64,000 bases of DNA from Hormiphora californensis (Eukaryota > Ctenophora > Tentaculata > Cydippida > Pleurobrachiidae). The notes below the pieces were generated by a model. That model was not told the DNA's origin. It saw only the letters and a program-made list of their open reading frames with translations, and did no database searches. The position numbers were made by a program, and so were the translations under genes. The stretch's first letter is position 1. Each line of letters opens with the position of its first letter. The stretch is from the NCBI GenBank assembly GCA_020137815.1, contig CM035359.1, positions 6,939,968 through 7,003,967 of the forward strand, read 5' to 3'. Below, piece by piece: positions 34,177 through 46,053 of the stretch.

Positions 34177-34989
34177 ATGGAAGATGTCAATAAGCAAACT
34201 GAACGCATTGTCAAGGCCCTCTGCAGTGAAATAAAGCGACACAATGAAGAAGTTAGCCGGGGTAGATCGCCAAGTTTCGCCCATGCTGTCCTCGACCGAC
34301 GACGTAGCGCTCGTAGATCCTTCCCTGGGGGTCGTGAGAGATCAATATCACATGGATCTGACCTTGAAACTTCACTCGATTCCATTCTAAACTTTGACTC
34401 CTCTATCGAGTTTTTAGAACCAGAACCCGACTCTCTAGAGGAGGGGGATGTTGAAGAAGAGGAGGAAGCAATCCAGGCCATCATTGAGGCGATCCACAAG
34501 ATGGCAAAAAAGATTGACAATGACCCAAATATGACGAGAATCATGTTAAAAACAATACCAGAGGGAACTAGCTTGACAGCACATCGTTTCAATCAACTTG
34601 TTATGAAAATTCTGGACGAAATTAGCCCTGGGATATTTGCTGATACGTGGAGTAACACCATCTTTCTTCTTATTGTCGCCTTTAAAATGTCCCAGATAAA
34701 GCGATACCCAGTTGATATCTTCAAAAGATACGTGTATGATAAGATTGTTCCGTGGGTCACCACCCAGCCACTCGGTTGGATCAGTGCCCGGGATGATGAA
34801 AAGGTGGGGAAGGTTGTTCAGAGTATAGAGAGGGCCAGCATTAGGGGCCCCACAGAGCCCCTCCCACCCAGTATACCAATTAGAACTGGTTCTGCCGGGG
34901 GGAGTGGAGCAGGGGATATGGCCGGCTCACCTAGCTCACTACTCAACTGGTTTTCACTTCCCAGATCTCTCAGCACAAGTAGCGGGTAG
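34177..34989 (+). CDS. Bcl-2-family (multidomain, BAX/BAK-like) protein
   Basis: Intron-less 270-codon frame. The first 110 residues are polar and low complexity (Ser/Arg then acidic). From about residue 90 it aligns in order with Bcl-2 family motifs. A BH3-like stretch is IHKMAKKIDND (compare LKRIGDELDSN in BAX; the conserved Asp is Lys here). A BH1-like stretch is IFADTWSNTIFLLIVAFKM, with TWSN where NWGR is usual. A BH2-like stretch is VPWVTTQPLGWISARDD. No C-terminal transmembrane anchor is seen; the tail is Ser/Pro/Gly-rich and ends near SLPRSLSTSSG. The terminal GGGTAGAATT could hide a donor leading to another exon, but none was recognised. Role in apoptosis regulation is inferred; pro- or anti-survival cannot be decided. 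Confidence 0.75.
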   Translation: MEDVNKQTERIVKALCSEIKRHNEEVSRGRSPSFAHAVLDRRRSARRSFPGGRERSISHGSDLETSLDSILNFDSSIEFLEPEPDSLEEGDVEEEEEAIQAIIEAIHKMAKKIDNDPNMTRIMLKTIPEGTSLTAHRFNQLVMKILDEISPGIFADTWSNTIFLLIVAFKMSQIKRYPVDIFKRYVYDKIVPWVTTQPLGWISARDDEKVGKVVQSIERASIRGPTEPLPPSIPIRTGSAGGSGAGDMAGSPSSLLNWFSLPRSLSTSSG

Positions 34990-35847
34990 AATTCAAGTGG
35001 TCCTACATTTTCAATGAAAATCAAGGGATCGCGATGTTAATCAGATTTGATGACCCTGACAGACCCTCTAGCTCTGAGAACTTGCGTGATGAAAATGAGT
35101 AAAAACCTATATAATATAAGGTGACGGTATTTAATTTATATGTGTGCAATCCGCTACATTGCTATAAAACACAGAAGTGTGTATGCTATATTAGCCCGCT
35201 ATGTATTACCCGATTTACAATGTGTGTGTTTGTTATTAGTGTGTGAGGGTTATAACTTTTTTATGAGAGGACTTGGATTGTTTTCAGAAATGGGTTTCAT
35301 GTTTCTATCTAGTTGACGTATCTGGGTTGGTTTGTACTAATTATTTACCAATTATCAGCCGTTTTTCCTGCATTATCGCAGCAGAGACACCCTTCAAAAA
35401 GTGCTATTATATAATAATCTATTAATTTATATTTAGTTTCGTATATTCAAAATTTAAAATCACAAGCATCAGAAATATATTAGTATCCCTACTTTCTTGT
35501 TGGTATAGTTGAGTGTTTATAATCATGTATTTCCAATTATTTTCGAATTTGTACTCATCGCAATATATGCATTCACTTAACCTTTATATCAACTCTAATA
35601 TAACCAGTTTGCAATCATGTTATCTCTTGGAAATCAATTAAATATTGACACGCCCTAATAACTAATTAAAAGTCAAGTTAAAACTAAAAGCTGTTATTAT
35701 AAATTGCTGTTTCACAAAATGAAGGAAAAAGCTGAGTTTAAATATAATCCACTTTACTCCCAATTAACCCCCATCCCAGTTACCTCCTGACCTTTCTCAC
35801 CAAATTTCTAACCATATCTCCCTTTCTTTTAGCCCTCATGGCTCCAA
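34990..35847. other. Intergenic region, Bcl-2-like 3' side and STK11IP-like 5' side
   Basis: A-T-rich with no recognised gene. CTTTCTTTTAG at about 35826-35833 resembles an acceptor just before the STK11IP-like start, so a 5' UTR exon may lie upstream. Confidence 0.5.
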
Positions 35848-38800
35848 ATGGATAAACAGTTCCGTGAGCTATCCGTATCATTACGAAAACATGCAGATAA
35901 GATTGTCTCGGGACGGGCGAAGCTCACCCTTCGTCTCAACCAGTACCTCCAGATCTGCTCCTTTATAAAACAAAATATCTCGGGGGACAATGAGTACATC
36001 GCCATACAAACTCGGGAAACAAATCTTTGTTTTGTTGTTGACTTCCTCCAGAAAGCCCAAGCTCTGAAACTCCTGGGTGAGGATATTTGTGAGTTGATAT
36101 CATTCAAGTACTGCCCCTCTCTTCATTATCTGGAGCTGTATAATGTCCCTGTGGAGATCGTGGTGGATGTAGATCAACTAAAACGATCCCTTCGGACCGT
36201 GATCCTCAACCGATCTTGTTCAGATGTCACCTCATTCCTGGAATCAGATACACCCAACATCAAATGGAAGTTGACCCACGCTAGTTTCTGCCTCAACAAC
36301 ATCACCACATTTCGAGAACCCCTTTCTGCGTCTGCTCCTTTCCTAAAACACCTCGATTTGTCCCACAATCACATTAGAGATGTCGGTGATGCTCTCACAA
36401 ATCTTCCTTATCTACAGACATTGAAGATATCTTTCAATAAGTTGGAAGATATACCCAAGGTGAACTCACCCAATTTCAAGTCCCTCGTTGCACGGAACAA
36501 CAATATCAAGATGCTGGATGGGTTTTACGATGTGCTCTGTGTCGAGGAGATAGATCTCCGGGGAAACTGTCTCGAGTACCTACAGCAACTCTCCCCACTC
36601 TCTCATTTTACGGGCCTGAAAAAGCTGAGACTCTCTGAGAATCCAATAATTTTCAACCCTAACTACAGGAGAGGAGTCCTCCGTGAGCTGAGTCCCATGA
36701 TAAACGGAGATAGATTTACATTGGATGACAGACATGTTGATTTGGTTGAATTTGAATATCTTATCATGAACTCGACGGCCCAGGAAGCACAGCAATTAAA
36801 ACTTGGTAAAACAACAAGTACCCCTTCCCCCGCTACCTATCATCCTCCTCCTCCTGAATCCCCCAACAGACGCCTCTCCCGTGGGGGGAGCGAGTCACAG
36901 TATAGTACTGCTAGCTCCTACACTAGTCCGAGGAAAGTTATACGGATAAAGAGTATTCCGAATGGAGATGAGGGGGAGGAAGGGGAGGACAATGAGTCAG
37001 TGAGTTCCGTGGGAACAAAAAGTTCGGAAACAGAGGTTGCTTCATCGATGGTAGAAAAGTTTGGGGATACCTGGTTGTCACACTTTATGAGTAAAGAGAC
37101 TGGTTCCCTGGTCCTGACACCAGACCTGGCATCGCTAACACAACATCTAGTGGAGCCCGAGGAGGAAGAGGAGGAGGAGGAGGTTGTGGTTGAAAAGAAT
37201 GAAGTGTTTGAAAAGGAGGTGGAAGAGGAAGACGTGGCTGAGAAACCAGAATCAACCAATCCATTCGGAGAAGATATTGAAGCCCCTCAGACCCTTCTAG
37301 CATCCAGCCAGCCAGAGGAATCTGGAGACACCTCTATCTTCTCGTCGCCCTATGACCACCATTCAGAGGATGAGTCTCCAGAGCCTAAAGTCACTATCCT
37401 GACAGGATCCCAGCATCACGCCCTCCTAGATGATCAGGACGTGTTCCTGCTGATACACGACACCACACTGACCGAACAGGACAGTATTGGACAGGTTCTA
37501 CATACACTAGACATATCCTGTTTAGACAACTTCACTGATGATAGAAGTGTTTACAAGGCGGAGCTACAGTTCAAAAATTGTCCAGCTGACAAAAGACACC
37601 GGATATATTTCTTCCCCTCTTCTGAGGATCTCAACGACTTTCTAAGAGAGCTGCAGAGGGTTTGGTTTAGTGTCAGAGACCAGGTCCAGGGTGTAGTGGA
37701 GGTTCAGTGTCTCAACTGTAAAGCTGTATTCCCCGAAACAGATATTTGTCCAGAATGTCGGAATGAGTTTCTCACGCCCTACATTCACTCCGCAAACAAC
37801 CCAGCCACGCCCACACCCTCCAACCCTCCCTCTGTGGTTTCCAGGCCTGTCTCGGAGGACGACAGGAGTGTCTACACCACACGGACACTTGAGATATCAG
37901 AGTTTGGTGGCAGCGCTGTGAACTCCCCACCCCGGCATCAGGAGCAAACTAACTTCGTTAATGCAGACTTCAAATTGGACTTATTTTTTGAAGTTGAGCT
38001 TTTTGGTAGAAAAAAGGAGGTTCTCTGTTGCTTTATGTATGCCCAGTACAGTAAGTACGGTGAGAAGAGGATCAGGGATTGTCTTGTTGTTGTTTCAAAC
38101 TACATGATATACATTTGTAAGACAGGAGGTGAGAAACCTAAACTAAGATCCCGACATAACCTATCCCAGCTCCGGCACCTGGACATTGGACTGAACTACC
38201 AGCACTTTCGACTGGAGTGGGAGAGCAGTGATGCAGCATACAAGATACTTGTAGCAGATGGAGAGAAATGTCAGAACTTCCTAGAGACACTAACACTAGC
38301 TCTGTCATCTGATACAAGTGTTAGTCAAGTGTCTACTAGTACTGTATCGGCTATCAATGAACTCGTGTTTGGAATAGACAAGACGTTTGAATTAGTGGGG
38401 AAGGGAAAGTTGTATCGGTCTATGATGTTAGAAACTGAGGAAACATGGGGTATTAGGGACAGGACACTACAGATGTTCAGAACCTATGAAAAGTGAGTCA
38501 GCTTATAACTTGAGATAGCTTTAGAAACATTGCGTGTGATTGTAAGCTGTTACTACAAGTTTACACCCGTTTCACCATCTCTCAGGTGTTTTCTGGGATC
38601 TGATCTGGTGGATCTCCTGATGAGAGAGGGGGATTTCAACAGTAGAGCTGAGGCAGTTGAGTGGTGTCAACAGATGTTGGTTGTTGATGTTCTCCATCAT
38701 GTCCGGCTAGAGGAACAATTCCTTGACGATGGAACACTCTACAGGTACATTAGGAATACTAGTCCCTGATTGGCTGATAACCAGTCACGTGACCTAAATA

Positions 38801-39880
38801 ACGAGTTCTGATTGGTTGGTTACTTGTTTCGGTCGGTTCGTGACAGGTACACACAAACATTAGGAGGAGGTCGTGAGTTGTTTCATCTCACAATGCTAGT
38901 TGTTACCAATATATTCCCGATTCAGGTTCTCACAAGATGAGCCAGAGTACTCTAGTACATTGGAGTATTCCAGACCCTCTGATAACCCCAACACCGAACT
39001 AAACCTTTATCAGCTCTGCTTTTATGGTAAATACTGGTCCCTGATTGGCTGATAACCAGTCACGTGACCTAAATAACGACCTCTGATTGGTTATGGTAAA
39101 TACCTTTCTACCTACCTATCTGGGTGACCATTTCAGTTTTCACTAGTTATTTTAAAAGTGATTTACTAGTTATTATTTGAAAGTGATTTACGCTCCCATT
39201 TATTTCAGAAAAGCGGGAGTCTCCAGTAAGTATTGTGGTATCCAATGTGCGGTTATTTGTTACTAAAGAATATCACCAGTGGCCCTTACCTAGACTCCAG
39301 CCACCCCTTCCTCCACACCTTAGAGGTCAACACTTCCAGGTAATAGAACAACTCAATTCAAGGTAGAACAACTGAACTCAATTCTAGTTAATTTAGTGTT
39401 GGTAAAGAGGACAACTCGATGGTCGGAGGGGGGGGGGGGTGCTCGATGGTTCAACTGTAGGTCCTACACACATGTGTAGCAGACGAGTCATATTCAAAAG
39501 ATAAGGTTACACGTAACATAAACCCTTTCTATAATGATAATGCTACATATACTGGGTCTCCCCTCCTCTATCAATTGCCCAATTTGTCCCCCCGCACTAC
39601 CCCAAAACTCTTTCTATCTTACTCAATAGAAGGAAAACAGGCTGAGCCCTATTTCTATTATGAGTTACATATAATAATCAAATACCTCCGTTAGGTGTTA
39701 CATGAAGTGGAGATATCGGACATCACGATGCTGCTAGTAACAGGCTATACTCTCACCATCTCCCTAGAGAGCAAGTGTCATGAACTCCTCTTCGAGACTC
39801 TGGCCCCCCTAACTCAGCTGGTGGAGTTATTGGGGAGGCTCTGGCAAGATATATTTGGATTTCCTCTCAAAGTCTGCTGA
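35848..39880 (+). CDS. STK11IP: STK11IP (LKB1-interacting)-like leucine-rich-repeat protein with DEP domain
   Basis: Five exons (35848-38492, 38586-38744, 38926-39026, 39209-39339, 39695-39880) close in frame to 1,073 aa. Order of parts: N-terminal helical region, LRRs (about residues 145-290, with LKHLDLSHNHI and LQTLKISFNKLEDIP), Pro/Ser-rich linker, FGDTWLSHFM segment, acidic stretch, a PH-like fold, then CxxC pairs (CLNCKAVFP...CPEC) like the Cys pairs of STK11IP. A second PH-like part contains FFEVELFG and RLEWESSD. Exons 2-3 encode a DEP domain (FLGSDLVDLLMREG...LYRF). A last PH-like segment ends at 39880. STK11IP family proteins act with LKB1 and on lysosome/endosome. I do not recall a DEP domain in the human protein, so this architecture is notable. 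hAT-type MITEs sit exactly at the donors of exons 2 and 3. Confidence 0.85.
38749..38842. mobile_element. hAT-type MITE at the exon 2 splice donor (TSD ACAGGTAC)
   Basis: Direct repeats ACAGGTAC lie at 38741-38748 and 38843-38850. The left one contains the functional donor CTACAG|GTAC of the DEP exon. The element keeps the right end TTTCGGTCGGTTCGTG, CCAAT boxes and an intact GTCACGTGAC; the left terminus is altered. Confidence 0.8.
39031..39091. mobile_element. hAT-type MITE core at the exon 3 splice donor (TATGGTAA repeat)
   Basis: Direct repeats TATGGTAA lie at 39023-39030 and 39092-39099. The left one contains the donor TTTTATG|GTAA. Only the MITE core remains (ACTGGTCCCTGATTGGC to TCTGATTGG) with an intact GTCACGTGAC. 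Both terminal inverted repeats are missing. Confidence 0.7.
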
Positions 39881-40376
39881 GTGCTGCTATTGGGTCTGCT
39901 AAGATATATGGATTTTTACTTGGCTACGTTGTAATCAGGGTGTTTATTTATAAAGGGTTAATTGTTGTTTCTGTTGATCAGTATGGGGGGAGAGATTGTT
40001 AAGTTAACTAAGGGAGAGAAAGAGAGATTATTAAGTTAACTAAAAGAGAGAGAAAGAGAGATTATTAAGTTAACTAAAGGAGAGAGAAAGAGAGATTGTT
40101 TAGTTAACTAAGAGAGAGAGAGAGAATGAGAGAGAAAGAGATTGAATTATATATCGGTAATCGGTATTCGGTTAATCTACACTGTGACAATATAGATACG
40201 GATAATATATTGTTGTTTTGTTAAATTTGTAACGTACGTCAATGATACGTGTTTTGTGTATAAATTTGTTTGTTTGTAGCTAACCAGATTTCGAATTAAT
40301 TATACAACTTCTCGAGTGCTGTATTACCATTACCTGGAACTAATAAACCCACCTGGTGTATAGGATAATATTTAAC
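39881..40376. other. Intergenic, AG-rich repeats
   Basis: Three to four copies of a ~38-bp unit (GAGAAAGAGAGATTATTAAGT) at about 40000-40145, otherwise A-T-rich. No gene seen; separates STK11IP-like 3' end and the USP48-like start. Confidence 0.6.
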
Positions 40377-43300
40377 ATGAGTAAGAGAAGGAATATCTTT
40401 AAAGATGTTCAGGTTGACACCCCTGATGTCAGGACACAGCTTTTTAAAGAGGTAACAAAATTAGGTCATGATACGGAAATTGGTACTAATTTAGTACTAC
40501 TAAACTGCCATTCTACTACTCTGCAGAGACTCAGTACTGTAGACAAATTAACAACTACCCTCCCCATTACCGCCCCCAAATCTACTGTGTGTTCCTTCGA
40601 CTCCAATCCATTTCATATCTCCCCATTACCAGGCGTACAAGTTGGATAGGGTACATGGGTGTGTAGTAAAGGAGCACAAGAACAGCAAACAGAACCCCTG
40701 GTGTCTTCACAACATCGGCCAAAGTAGGTCCGTGTTATAATAGTGAGGCTGGGGTTGTATTGTTCATACCGGGGGCGGTGCAATAGCACAAAGCCGGGGT
40801 ACAGCACTGGGTAACGTTATCTATAGTAGTTGAGTTAGGATGATGTGTCTATGTAATGTCTTGTGTTGAAGGGAGTAGGGGGTTAGAACTTCTAACAATC
40901 GGAATTAACTAAACCTGGCTAGATTGAATTGTGTCTACAAACCAATATATGAGACCTCCCATTTCATCACTTCTTACCCAGGTGGAAGCCCCGGGAAGGA
41001 CCACAGCCTGAGACAGATTTAGACCGGCTGAAATACCTTGGTCTCTATTCTGGACTGAAGAACCTCGGTGCTACATGCTACCTCAACTCCCTGCTACAGT
41101 TGCTGTATCATGATCCTGAGTTTAAGAGAATACTCTTCTCTTACACCCCTACACCGTGAGTCAGAGGGCTGAGTTATAATCAATATTCAGATTCCAATTA
41201 GCACTATTCTTAGTACTCTGATATAGTACATGGTGGTTTTACTGAACTGAGTGCTCACACTCACTCTCTCTCCCAGTAGTAGAGGGGAGGTTGACAGAGT
41301 GATAAGTATCTTACAGCAACTCATGGTGGATCTAAAGATCTCCAAACGAGGTGTCATTGATCCATCACCATTGGTCACCTCTCTCAAGGTACATTAAAAA
41401 TAGGAAGATGTTTTGTTGAAGTGCAGCTCGACCATGATTGTCCAATATCCCCTTGTGATTGTTCAATACCCCCTTGCTTTCAGCTCGCAACGGTGGAACA
41501 GCAAGATGCGGTTGAGTTCGGAGAGTTATTATTTGGCATGCTGAACGACCAAATCCCACTGCTTCAGGTAATTTTGGTGACGTCATCACCAACAGGTAAT
41601 TTGCTACTTTTGAAACAAATATATGGGATAAATACGAAATATACCAACAACTCAAAATCCCCCTTCAGGAACACATGACAGGGAAAGCCCGATACTTGAC
41701 GTCGTGTCTTTCCTGTAAAATAACAACCGGCAGAGAGTCTAACTTTACGGATCTGAAACTCCAGGTATGTAAAACAAGTTGTATTCATTGCAACTTTATT
41801 TGACACTCCATTATATTCCATCACCCTTTACACTCCATTATATTCCATCACCCTTTACACTCCATTATATTCCATCATCCTTTACACTCCATTTACCATT
41901 ATACCCATTATATTTCATCACCCTTTACACTCCATTGACCATTATATTACATCATATCACCCTTTAGGTGCAGCCGAAAGCTCAAACTATCGTGGAGCGG
42001 ATTGTAGAACTTGGTAGGGTAGAGGTATTGGAGGGAGAGAACTCTCTAAAATGTAGCTCCTGCCACAAACTATCCCGCGTTGAACGGTACTATACCAACT
42101 TTTAAAAGTGTCTCAACACGTCCTGAACTCCATAACTTTTCCTAACTCAGATAATAAATTCATCCAGGAGTTTTGTGATAGGAGAACTTCCACCAACCCT
42201 GCAGCTGCAGCTTCTACGATTCACTTACAACTCGTCAACCTACCAAAGTGTCAAGGACTCAAGTTATGTGAAATTCTCTGAAACTCTGAACTTCCCTGGG
42301 TGAGTAGTACTCACTGAGTACTGTAAAGAGCCATACGGAAATTGTGATAAAAGTGCTCCTTTATAAAACCAATTAATAACACGGTGCTCCTTCATAAAAC
42401 CAGATTCGCTCCATACCGGTTACGGGGGATGATATTACATGTGGGAAGGAACAAAGAGAGTGGCCATTACGTGGCGGTGATGAGGGATAAAACATCGGGG
42501 AAGTGGATCCTTTACAACGATGATCAGGTGAGAGGGAGAGAGAGAGAGCTAGAGAGAGAGAGAAAGAGGTAGCAATTCAGGTCGTTAAAACGCTAAAAAA
42601 CGATTTTATTAGTTATCGAGATTGTAAGAGAAACTACCCACTAGGTTACTGCGATGGAACAGCTTGATCTGAAGGAGTATGATCTGTGTAAAGGAAAGAG
42701 GCCCACGTGTGGTGAAGGGGAACATTGTTCCCAGGCAGTCTATGTGTTAGTGTACGTGAGAGAGGAGCGGGATGACATCACATATCCACATGATTTGGTG
42801 GAGAGGTGTGCTCTTGATAATGAGGAGTTCATAACACTCAAACAAATACTAGAGGTGAGTTCATAACACTCAAACAAATACTAGAGGTGAGTTCATAACA
42901 CTCAAACAAATACTAGAGGTGAGTTCATAACACTCAAACAAATACTAGAGGTGAGTTCATAACACTCAAACAAATACTAGAGGTGAGTTCATAACACTAA
43001 AACAAATACTAGAGGTGAGTGCATTACAGTGCTGAGAGGTAGGTGTAATAGTCAAACAAATACTAGAGGTGAGTGTTACAGTGCTGAGAGGTAGGTGTAA
43101 CAGTCAACCAAATACTAGAGGTGAGTGTTACAGTGCTGAGAGGTAGGTGTAACAGTCAACCAAATACTAGAGGTGAGTGTTACAGTGCTGAGAGGTAGGT
43201 GTAACAGTCAACCAAATACTAGAGGTGAGTGTTACAGTGCTGAGAGGTAGGTGTAACACTCAAACAAATACTAGAGGTGAGTCATGTTACAGTGTTGAGA

Positions 43301-46013
43301 GGTAGGTGTAACAATCAACCTTTTTTACTGAGATTTGGGAGGCGGGTGTAACTTTTGTTACTGAGAGGTGGTGTAATATTCAACTGTGAGACGTTTATCA
43401 AGTTGGCTCACTTCCAATTTCCAGGAGCAACGTCTGGAAGATGGACGAGTTAAAGAAGAGAAGAGGAAGATGATGGAGGGACTCTGTTTATCCCTTCCAG
43501 CATCCACACCAAACACCTCCCGCCCCATTCCTACCACATTATTAGAGAAATGGATCTCATCTGGTGTTATGCCTCTGGTAACCAGACCTGACACTTCACA
43601 AAATGGTGACGCTATTGAGAGTGCAGAAGACAAAAAGGAGATAAATGGTGATGTTACCGCTATTGCAGAAGACAGAAAGGAGATAAATGGTGTGTCAAGA
43701 GAGGAAGAACCATTCACCATTATCGGCCCCCACCAGGACATCACAGAATCGTGTGGTGACGTGTTATGTTGTCATGGTAACTTGTCCTACCACAAACTCT
43801 GTAACATCAAGTATATCTCACGGGAGATATTTGATGCTATCATGGCCCCACAGTGGTTCAAGTTGTGTGAGGAGTGTGTGGGAGATGCTCTCAAACAGCA
43901 CCTATTTAATGTCGCTCTGGAGCAAGACTATAAGGTCATCAGTAAACGGTAAGCGTGGGTATTAGGGAACCATTGCATGGTAGCTGCATAATGGCCTTGG
44001 GTTGTACTACAGTTGTACTATTGGGCTCACTACACAACTGATTTGAGATGTTATTGGCAGCATCTTGATCGGCTCAATCTAGTTCTGTAGATTGTGCCAC
44101 ATCCAATATCGTAATCATTTTCTCTGTGCTATTTGGAGTCCAGCACCCCACCCCTCACCTCTCTCTCTCCCCAGCTGTACTACATCACTAGTGAACACCC
44201 TGACCAATGGTGAGGATGGGTGGTGGTGGGTGGCCAAGGAGGATATCAAGAACTTCCGTCGAATAGTTCGCTCCGGTACTTACATGTTCATCCCCCTCAC
44301 CCCCCTTGTCTTGTTTTCTAAATAGAACTCTAATTTTTCCCACTAAGAGGTTTCTCCATCATATTACCCCCCCCCCCCTAATATAGGTGATAAGTTCAAC
44401 GCAGCCTCTCAGTGTGATCATGGAAAACTCCTGACAACTTCCAACCTGAAACTTGTTCCACTTTCAGTACTACCAATAATCTCAAAGTACATCACAGTCA
44501 AGGTATAAATTGGACTATTTGACTTTCTCTCTTCCTTTTCTCGTATTGAAACTAGAATACATTTCCAGCTTGGTGGCGCCGTCACCTCTCTGCGAGACTA
44601 AAACTCAGCCCGCTTGCTTGCGGGCTTCGTTTCGGTGCGCTACGCGTGCAAGTTGTAAGGGTGACTGCGTCACCAAATTTCCAGTGCAACCTGAATTTAA
44701 ATATCCGTGTCCCCACTTGCAGTTTCCGAGGTTCTCATCAACAGATCCTGATTGTTGGATATGTGAAGCAGAGAACTCCACAGAACAATCCCACCTGACC
44801 TCTCTATTGGCTTTACGAAGATCACTTGGTCGTCTACTAAATGACTCAGCGTTTCCCTATATTGAAAATCTTACGACTCATATTGTCCCACTACAATTCA
44901 TTTTACAGGTATCTCGCAAGTTCCATTTTTATTCAATCTCATATTGTGTGTGTGGCTCTAGGTTGTAACATTAGTCAGGGCATATGATGCCAAAATAAAT
45001 TAAAAATGGGCATAATTGTTATCAAGCTAATTTCACTTCTAGTAGGCTCTATTAGGTCCCTAGAAACACCAAAAAAATTGGTCGCGGTTTTATCAATGAA
45101 AATAAAATAAAATGTGTAGCGTCCTCGCATTAGTGGGGGTAGGTGCGGAAATTAAGTCTCTATCTCATCTGGTTAATTAGATAATTGGATAATTAGATAT
45201 GCGCATAACCGTATTTTGGCTAAATGGCTATAGCCACTTAGGAATGGTTTAGAGACTTTTCACTGGCGCCATTTTGTAGGCAATAGCCAAGTTATGGGGG
45301 GTCCACGTCGAACTTTTAAGCTCTATCTCCAACCGTTTGGCCGCTATTTGGCTTTAAAGATGCTCAAAACAAAATTTCTCTGATATTCTAACTGTTTGTG
45401 GTCTGTATTGGGGCACTCTCACATATTATCCCCATTATCTCATATTGTTCTGAATATCTCATTCCCTACCAGGATTTGAGGATTTTGTTTCGTAGGAAGG
45501 TTCCTGTTGGAAAGCTGACACAGCAGTGGATGTATTGTGAACACAACATACTGGCCAGTGATACCCCCGAGATAGCTGCATATGTCAAGGTAATTGTAGT
45601 TCGGATCCCGGTGATATATAGTTCCGTTCAGGAACCGACCGAACCAGTGAATACTGGTCCCTGATTGGCTGATAACCAGTCAAGTGACCTAAATAACGAG
45701 TTCTGATTGGTTATTTACTTGTTGTGATGAAGATTCAACCCATTTCAGAAAAAGGAATGGGAGATGCTATGTGAGAACTTCGGTCCTACAGATCCCATAA
45801 CGTGTGTTAGTGAAACAGACTTCTCAGTACCGCGATGTGACACCTGTCTTGCAAAACGGCCTCCCTTCGCCAACAGGGTTAGTGGCCCTAACCCAAAAGT
45901 CTGAGAGTGGACTTGGAGTCCAAATTTTTAGGAGAAATATGACTTGTAAACCTATCATGGCCCTTGTCAGCGCCTCACGTTGTAAACGTATCATGGCCCT
46001 TGTCAGCGCCTTG

Positions 46014-46053
<40 letters not shown>

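Noticed and set aside
41421-41678. Continuous USP48 frame through the intron after LLQ
   Set aside because: Consensus donor GTAATT and acceptor CTTCAG bracket the non-conserved part, and splicing restores the family sequence.
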